This document shows positions 59,271 through 63,762 of a stretch of 63,762 bases of DNA, one piece after another. The position numbers and the translations under genes were made by a program. Below the pieces are notes generated by a model. The model was not told the origin of the DNA, did no database searches, and saw nothing but the letters and a program-made list of their open reading frames with translations. Position 1 is the first letter of the stretch, and the number at the start of each line of letters is the position of its first letter. The stretch comes from Bacteroidota bacterium. GTDB lineage: Bacteria; Bacteroidota; Rhodothermia; Rhodothermales; UBA10348. The stretch covers positions 1-63,762 of the forward strand of contig JAJCYR010000031.1 in assembly GCA_029262775.1 (NCBI GenBank), read 5' to 3'.

Positions 59271-61637
59271 ATGCTTCGCAATTTCTGGACCATCGCCCAG
59301 CGCAACCTCCTGCGCAACCGTGGATATGAATCGCTGAACATGCTCGGCCTGGCCATAGGTCTGGCGTGCGCGTTTTTCATTTTCATCTGGATTCACCACG
59401 AACTGAACATGGACCGCTTCCACGAGGATGCGGACCGAACGTATGCCGTCATGCGGCACTCGACGTTTGGCGGCGAGCGTGGCACGACGCGCTCCATGCC
59501 AAAGCCGCTGGCCGATGCGCTCAAGGCGGATTATCCCGAAGTCGAACATGCGGTGCTCCTGAGCTGGGAGAATACAATGCTGCTCTCGCAGGGCGACACG
59601 GCGTTCAGGGAGGAGGGACGCTGGGCGGGGGAGGCCTTTTTTGAGGTATTCTCGTTTCCGCTCATCAGGGGGACGGCCGCCGAAGCGCTGGCCGTTCCGG
59701 AGTCCATTACGATCTCCAGGCACCTGGCCGAACGCTTCTTCGGATCCGACTGGGAGCAGCGGGACGACATCCTGGGCAGCGTCATCCGGCTGGACAACCG
59801 GGTGGATGTTACGGTCACAGGCGTCTTTGAAAATGTCCCGTCCACGTCCTCACTGCAGTTCGATTTCATTGTCCCCGTTGAAGAATACATTCGTCGCAAC
59901 GACTGGGTGGAATCGTGGAGCAACAATGGCCTGCGCCTTTTTGCCCAGCTTCGCGGCGGTGCAGACGTGGGCGCGTTCAACCGGACCATAAAGGACGTGA
60001 TCGATCAGCACCATGACTTCTACGAATCGGACGTTTTTCTGTATCCCATGACCGACCTGTGGCTCCGGTCCGAGTTTGAGGACGGCGTGCTCGTGGGGGG
60101 GCGCATTGATTACGTACGCATATTCGGATTCATCGCGCTTTTTATCCTGGTCATTGCTGGCATCAACTTCACCAACCTGGCGACGGCGCGCAGTGCCCGG
60201 CGGGCCCGGGAAATCGGCGTGCGCAAGACCATGGGGGCTGAGCGAGGCTCCCTCGTGGTACAGTTCCTGGGCGAAAGCGTAATCAAGGCGGCGCTGGCCC
60301 TGGTGATTGGGCTCATCCTCGTCGTAGCCTTCTTTCCGTCATTTTCCGAGCTGACACGGATGGAAATATCCGTGGGCGAATTGCCGGGTGGAATCTGGCT
60401 CTTTTTTGCCGGTATCGCGCTTCTGACGGGTCTTGTCGCCGGTGCCTGGCCGGCGCTTTACGTGTCGTCGTTTCCTCCAATAGGCATTCTGGGCGGCAAC
60501 AGGACCGTATCGGGCGGCGGGCGCGTGCTTCAGAACAGCCTCGTCGTGCTACAGTTCGGGCTCTCGATTGTGCTCATCGTGGGCACGGTGACGGTCTACA
60601 AGCAGCTCGATTACATCCGCTCGAAGGATCTCGGCGTGGACCGCGAGCACATGGCCATGGTGCGGCTTGAGGGTGGCATCGCACAGAATTACGAAACGTT
60701 CCGCAGTCAGGCGCTGCAGATACCGGGCATTGTGAGCATAACCTCGGCAAACAACAATCCGCTCCAGATCGGACAGGATACGATGGGGGTCGAATGGGAC
60801 GGCAAAGACCCGGACGACAACACGCTCTTCTGGAATGCGGCCGTGAACTATGGGTTTGTCGAAACGATGGGAATCGACCTTCTGGACGGCCGTGGGTTTT
60901 CGCGCGACTTCGGCGCTGATTCGTCGAACTATCTCGTCAACGAGCAGGCAGCAGAGGCCATGGGCATGGTGAGTCCGGTGGGGCAGCCGATCACGTTCTG
61001 GGAGCGGCCGGGAACCATTGTGGGGCTCATGAAGGATTTCCATATGGGCTCCATGTACAATGAAATCCGCCCGGTCATTTTCCGGCTTCGTCCCAATGAC
61101 ACCAGACTGCTGTTTGTGCGATTCAATCCGGTCCAGTTGGGGGCGGCCATGGAGGGTTTCGGTAGGCTGTACAGCCAGTTCAACCCGGAGTATCCAATGA
61201 ACCTGCGTTTCATGGATGAAGAATTCCAGGACACGTACCGGAGTGAGGCGGCCATGGGAACGCTGACGAACGTGTTTGCGGGCGTCGCCATTTTCATTGC
61301 GTGTCTCGGGTTGTTCGGATTAGCCTCTTACACCGCCGAGCGGCGGCGGCGCGAGATTGGCATCCGCAAGGTGCTTGGAGCCGGTGAAGGAAGCGTGGTC
61401 ATGCTCATGTCGCGCGACTTTCTGCTGCTCGTCGCGGCGGCGTTCATCGTCGCCGGGCCGCTCTCCTGGATGGCCGCGAATGCATGGCTGGAAAACTTCG
61501 CCTACCGCATTGAGGCGGGTGCCGGAACCATCGTCGTGGTCGGGCTTGCAACGGCCGTGATCGCGTTTCTGACGGTCGGCGGGCAGGCGGTGCGCTCCGC
61601 CCGGACGAACCCGGTCGAGGCGCTGCGCTCAGACTGA
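59271..61637 (+). CDS. Large ABC transporter permease (FtsX/MacB domains, duplicated)
   Basis: A 788-residue inner-membrane protein with two MacB-type units. Each has an N-terminal TM followed by a periplasmic part: first unit TM at LGLAIGLACAFFIFIWI, periplasmic about residues 45-280, TM group with ARSARRAREIGVRKTMGAER; second unit TM at LVVLQFGLSIVLIVGTVTVY, periplasmic to about 665, and the closing TMs with ERRRREIGIRKVLGAGE and TNPVEALRSD. Such Bacteroidota permeases are often orphan, with the ATPase elsewhere, and function in efflux or envelope stress responses. No ATPase gene is adjacent. Confidence 0.88.
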   Translation: MLRNFWTIAQRNLLRNRGYESLNMLGLAIGLACAFFIFIWIHHELNMDRFHEDADRTYAVMRHSTFGGERGTTRSMPKPLADALKADYPEVEHAVLLSWENTMLLSQGDTAFREEGRWAGEAFFEVFSFPLIRGTAAEALAVPESITISRHLAERFFGSDWEQRDDILGSVIRLDNRVDVTVTGVFENVPSTSSLQFDFIVPVEEYIRRNDWVESWSNNGLRLFAQLRGGADVGAFNRTIKDVIDQHHDFYESDVFLYPMTDLWLRSEFEDGVLVGGRIDYVRIFGFIALFILVIAGINFTNLATARSARRAREIGVRKTMGAERGSLVVQFLGESVIKAALALVIGLILVVAFFPSFSELTRMEISVGELPGGIWLFFAGIALLTGLVAGAWPALYVSSFPPIGILGGNRTVSGGGRVLQNSLVVLQFGLSIVLIVGTVTVYKQLDYIRSKDLGVDREHMAMVRLEGGIAQNYETFRSQALQIPGIVSITSANNNPLQIGQDTMGVEWDGKDPDDNTLFWNAAVNYGFVETMGIDLLDGRGFSRDFGADSSNYLVNEQAAEAMGMVSPVGQPITFWERPGTIVGLMKDFHMGSMYNEIRPVIFRLRPNDTRLLFVRFNPVQLGAAMEGFGRLYSQFNPEYPMNLRFMDEEFQDTYRSEAAMGTLTNVFAGVAIFIACLGLFGLASYTAERRRREIGIRKVLGAGEGSVVMLMSRDFLLLVAAAFIVAGPLSWMAANAWLENFAYRIEAGAGTIVVVGLATAVIAFLTVGGQAVRSARTNPVEALRSD

Positions 61638-61685
61638 CGCGGCGTGCCGTATTTTGGGGCGTACCTGGACCCCACGCACCGCCGT

Positions 61686-62927
61686 ATGCCTGAAACGTCT
61701 TCCTTGCTGTCCCTTTCGAAGGACAAAATCCGGATTTTGCTGCTCGAGGGTATTGATGGCTCGGCGGCGAGGCAGTTGGAAGCGGCCGGGTACACGAACG
61801 TGGCTGCGGAGACCGGGACGCTGCCGCCGGGAGAACTCGCCGAGCGGCTGGAAGACGTTCATTTTGTGGGCATCCGTTCGCGGACAAAACTCACCGAAGA
61901 GGTGCTGCAGCGGGCGTCGCGGCTGGCGGCCGTGGGATGCTTCTGCATTGGTACGGACCAGGTTGCGGCCACGGCCGCCAGACGGCTCGGCATCCCTGTA
62001 TTCAACGCCCCGTACGGGAATACGCGGTCGGTGGCGGAACTCGTGCTCGCCGAAATCATCCTGCTTCTGCGGGGCATTCCGGCGCGGAATGCGGCGGCGC
62101 ACCGAGGCGAGTGGCTCAAGAGCAGCGAAAAGGCGCACGAGGTGCGCGGCAAAACACTCGGAATTGTTGGGTACGGTCATATTGGCATGCAGCTTGGTGT
62201 GCTGGCTGAAGGGCTCGGCATGCAGGTCGTTTTTTTCGATACCGCGCCCCGGCTCCCGCTTGGCAATGCGCGGGCGGTGGCCGCGCTCGAGGACGTACTC
62301 GCTGCGGCCGATGTGCTGTCGCTGCACGTGCCCGATACGCCAGTCACGCGGGGCATGATCGGTGAGCTGGAACTGGGCGCCATGCGGCCGGGCAGCCACG
62401 TCATCAACGCATCGCGCGGCGGGGTGGTGGATATTGCCGCGTTGGCGGCGGCCCTGCGGAGTGGCCACCTGGGGGGCGCGGCGGTAGATGTGTTCCCGCA
62501 GGAGCCCGCATCGACCCGGGATGTGTTCGCGTCGGATTTGCAGGGGCTCGACAACGTGCTCCTCACGCCCCACATTGGCGGGAGCACGCACGAGGCGCAG
62601 CAGAATATTGCCGTCGATGTTGCTACGAAGCTCGTGCAGTACTCGGACAATGGATCGACCGTGGGGGCGGTGAATTTTCCGGAGGTCAGCCTGCCCGAAC
62701 ACGTGTCGGCACGGCGCATTCTGCATATTCACCGAAACGAGCCGGGCGTGCTGACGGCGGTCAACCAGGTGCTGGCGGCCAGCGGTGCCAACATCGCCGG
62801 GCAGTACCTTCAAACGCTGCCCGACGTCGGCTACGTGGTCATGGACGTCGAAACAAACGACGTCGCGCCGCTCTTGGGCGGGCTCGGCGCGCTTGAAGCC
62901 ACGATCCGGACGCGGTGGTTGCGGTGA
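61686..62927 (+). CDS. serA: D-3-phosphoglycerate dehydrogenase
   Basis: A 413-residue enzyme oxidising 3-phosphoglycerate, the first step of serine synthesis. The NAD loop is LGIVGYGHIGMQLG (about residues 157-170). The catalytic Arg is in INASRGGVVDI, the Glu in VDVFPQEP and the His in LLTPHIGGST. A C-terminal ACT domain (ILHIHRNEPGVLTAVNQVL) is present, as in the E. coli-type enzyme with serine feedback control. The ATG at 61686 fits the usual start; a GTG at 61644 adds 14 residues. It begins 49 nt after the permease stop. Confidence 0.94.
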   Translation: MPETSSLLSLSKDKIRILLLEGIDGSAARQLEAAGYTNVAAETGTLPPGELAERLEDVHFVGIRSRTKLTEEVLQRASRLAAVGCFCIGTDQVAATAARRLGIPVFNAPYGNTRSVAELVLAEIILLLRGIPARNAAAHRGEWLKSSEKAHEVRGKTLGIVGYGHIGMQLGVLAEGLGMQVVFFDTAPRLPLGNARAVAALEDVLAAADVLSLHVPDTPVTRGMIGELELGAMRPGSHVINASRGGVVDIAALAAALRSGHLGGAAVDVFPQEPASTRDVFASDLQGLDNVLLTPHIGGSTHEAQQNIAVDVATKLVQYSDNGSTVGAVNFPEVSLPEHVSARRILHIHRNEPGVLTAVNQVLAASGANIAGQYLQTLPDVGYVVMDVETNDVAPLLGGLGALEATIRTRWLR

Positions 62928-62964
62928 CACGGTCTCGCGGACGGAATTGAACCGGCAGGACGAG

Positions 62965-62979
62965 CCCGCGTGGCGCGGG
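62965..62979 (+). terminator. GC-rich hairpin after serA
   Basis: CCCGCG and CGCGGG form a perfect 6-bp stem with a TGG loop 38 nt after the serA stop, followed by a short AT-rich stretch (ACGAATTATTA). It is a plausible serA terminator, although no clean U-run follows. Confidence 0.45.
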
Positions 62980-63074
62980 TACGAATTATTACCCTTGCGC
63001 GTATGGCGCCACCGGTGTAATGTGGTGCTACCCCTCATATGAAAGTTTATTCTAACCAAACCTGAGAGGGTACC
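62980..63074 (+). promoter_or_regulatory. Upstream region of the CCTTG-repeat lipoprotein
   Basis: An AT-rich patch (CTCATATGAAAGTTTATTCTAACC, about 63033-63056) that may hold the promoter, followed by GAGAGGG at 63064-63070, a good ribosome-binding site 4 nt before the ATG. No defined -35/-10 is claimed. Confidence 0.35.
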
Positions 63075-63704
63075 ATGCATATTCGCCTTGCCTTGCCTTG
63101 CCTTGCCTTGCCTTGCCTTGCCTTGCTGGGGCTGACTCTGTCCGCCTGTTCTGACAGCATTTCTTCGTCCGACTTTGAGAATGCCGACGTCGGAATTGCG
63201 CTCGCTGGACCACTGGACGTTCCAAATGCGACGTCCGAAATTACCCCGGATGGCGTTCGTCGCTTCGCTCATTTACCGCTGCACAAACGCGTGGCAAAAA
63301 GCACCAGCCAGCTTGTTTTCAACGGTGACTACAAGCAAGATCTGTTTGAGACTGCGGACGTTGGGACGCTGAGTGAGCTCATTTACAACTACGTGGACAA
63401 TGCGGGTTTCAGAACAATTGAGGTTACTGCTTCGTCGTCAATTCGGTTTTGCCCTCCCGGGTGGAATTCGCTGGAACACCGTGTAGAAGCAACCATTTTT
63501 AACCCTACGGGTGGTACCGGCGCCGCATTTGGTCAGGATGCAGTTCTCAACTCATCGGGGGTTGCTGCCAGTTCGATAGCGGCAGAATTTCAGATTCAGC
63601 CATTCATGTCGAATATCGTCACAAGTGACCACTTTTATGAGATGTCGCCGGGTGCTGATTTGACATGGCGGAACTTGTTCGCAACGGTCTCGACGAGCCT
63701 GTGA
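63075..63704 (+). CDS. Lipoprotein with repeat-encoded signal peptide
   Basis: A 209-residue putative lipoprotein. The ATG at 63075 follows GAGAGGG by 4 nt. The signal peptide core LALPCLALPCLALLGLTLSAC is encoded by eight CCTTG units at 63086-63125, and the lipobox Cys is in TLSAC. The mature part has a linker (SDSISSSDFEN), a mainly beta globular region and no recognised domain. Forty repeat bases are not a multiple of three, so gain or loss of one unit shifts the frame of the whole mature protein. A partial gene begins at its stop (TGATG). Confidence 0.75.
   Translation: MHIRLALPCLALPCLALLGLTLSACSDSISSSDFENADVGIALAGPLDVPNATSEITPDGVRRFAHLPLHKRVAKSTSQLVFNGDYKQDLFETADVGTLSELIYNYVDNAGFRTIEVTASSSIRFCPPGWNSLEHRVEATIFNPTGGTGAAFGQDAVLNSSGVAASSIAAEFQIQPFMSNIVTSDHFYEMSPGADLTWRNLFATVSTSL
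63086..63125 (+). repeat. Eight CCTTG pentanucleotide repeats in a lipoprotein signal sequence
   Basis: Eight uninterrupted CCTTG copies lie 11 bases after the ATG. In any frame the tract encodes only Leu/Ala/Leu/Pro/Cys, so a hydrophobic segment forms always, but the downstream frame changes with copy number. Such tracts are typical simple-sequence contingency loci; variation itself is not shown here. Confidence 0.85.
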
Positions 63705-63762
63705 TGCTGCGATTTTCATTTTTGAGGAAGGGCACTGGCCTATTGCTTGTGCTCTTCCTCAT
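63704..63762 (+). CDS. Start of a secreted-protein gene, cut by the window end
   Basis: The ATG at 63704 overlaps the preceding stop as TGATG. The visible 19 codons read MLRFSFLRKGTGLLLVLFL, a basic start and hydrophobic run typical of a signal peptide. The product cannot be named. The overlap shows coupling to the lipoprotein gene, so expression of this gene may also depend on the CCTTG copy number. Confidence 0.6.
   Translation, partial: MLRFSFLRKGTGLLLVLFL

Noticed and set aside
1..63762. tRNA, rRNA, CRISPR, transposase or phage genes
   Set aside because: None was recognised by eye in any intergenic gap; a tRNAscan/Infernal run would be the decisive test.

Overview
The window reads as chromosomal DNA of a moderately GC-rich Gram-negative bacterium of the Bacteroidota/Rhodothermota group, most likely a marine Rhodothermales-type organism. 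This is inferred from gene content, not from a search. The main pointers are: a complete Bat (aerotolerance-type) operon; a succinate dehydrogenase with one fused cytochrome b subunit in the order sdhC-sdhA-sdhB; an RNase E/G with an S1-domain insertion; MlaE-MlaF-MlaD without MlaC/MlaB; two very large secreted Asp-box (VPS10/sortilin-like) proteins; and mostly weak or absent Shine-Dalgarno sequences. Outer-membrane, lipoprotein and peptidoglycan genes show a double-membrane cell. I found no phage, transposase, CRISPR, rRNA or tRNA genes.

Layout. 0-5 kb: a hairpin-rich repeat, parA, a GNAT acetyltransferase, a 52-residue DUF5989 membrane protein, two MacB-type permeases and rpiA. 5-11 kb: radA, the mlaEFD lipid-transport operon, an HD-domain protein and a DUF445 membrane protein. 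11-19 kb (minus strand): DUF58 protein, a membrane protein of the same operon, batA, batB, batC, batD, batE and then thymidine kinase. Junctions are coupled (ATGA, TAATG, 1-2 nt gaps), but batA is interrupted by an abnormal C9-G20-T6 tract. 19-25 kb: a YceI protein, purQ, and the TCA genes sdhB, sdhA, sdhC and citrate synthase. 25-30 kb: an RNase E/G with a long Ser/Arg repeat tail, an outer-membrane barrel candidate, a 94-residue protein and a PhnP-like metallo-hydrolase. 30-35 kb: S9 peptidase, PqqB-like hydrolase, atypical SDR and RidA. 35-41 kb (minus): an envelope group with an ECF sigma factor, a membrane anti-sigma candidate, a coiled-coil periplasmic protein, an N-acetylmuramoyl-L-alanine amidase, a lipoprotein and an SLT/LysM lytic transglycosylase. 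41-46 kb: an acyl-CoA carboxylase beta subunit, an unknown modular protein and a MerA/Lpd-like oxidoreductase. 46-63.8 kb: secreted and envelope genes (outer-membrane barrel, Gfo/Idh/MocA protein, two Asp-box giants, a duplicated-domain lipoprotein, a six-TM protein, a YceI lipoprotein), pirin, a large FtsX/MacB-type permease, serA, and finally a lipoprotein whose signal peptide is encoded by eight CCTTG repeats, coupled to a partial secreted-protein gene cut by the window end.

The most interesting signals are repetitive DNA inside genes: the out-of-frame pentanucleotide tract in the last lipoprotein (a candidate phase-variation switch), the 36-bp repeats in the RNase tail, the homopolymer tract in batA (assembly fault or contingency tract), and smaller tandem duplications in a signal peptide, a linker and across a stop codon. 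A hairpin-rich interspersed element with a TIR-like end recurs at three places. Several intergenic palindromes look like terminators or operators.
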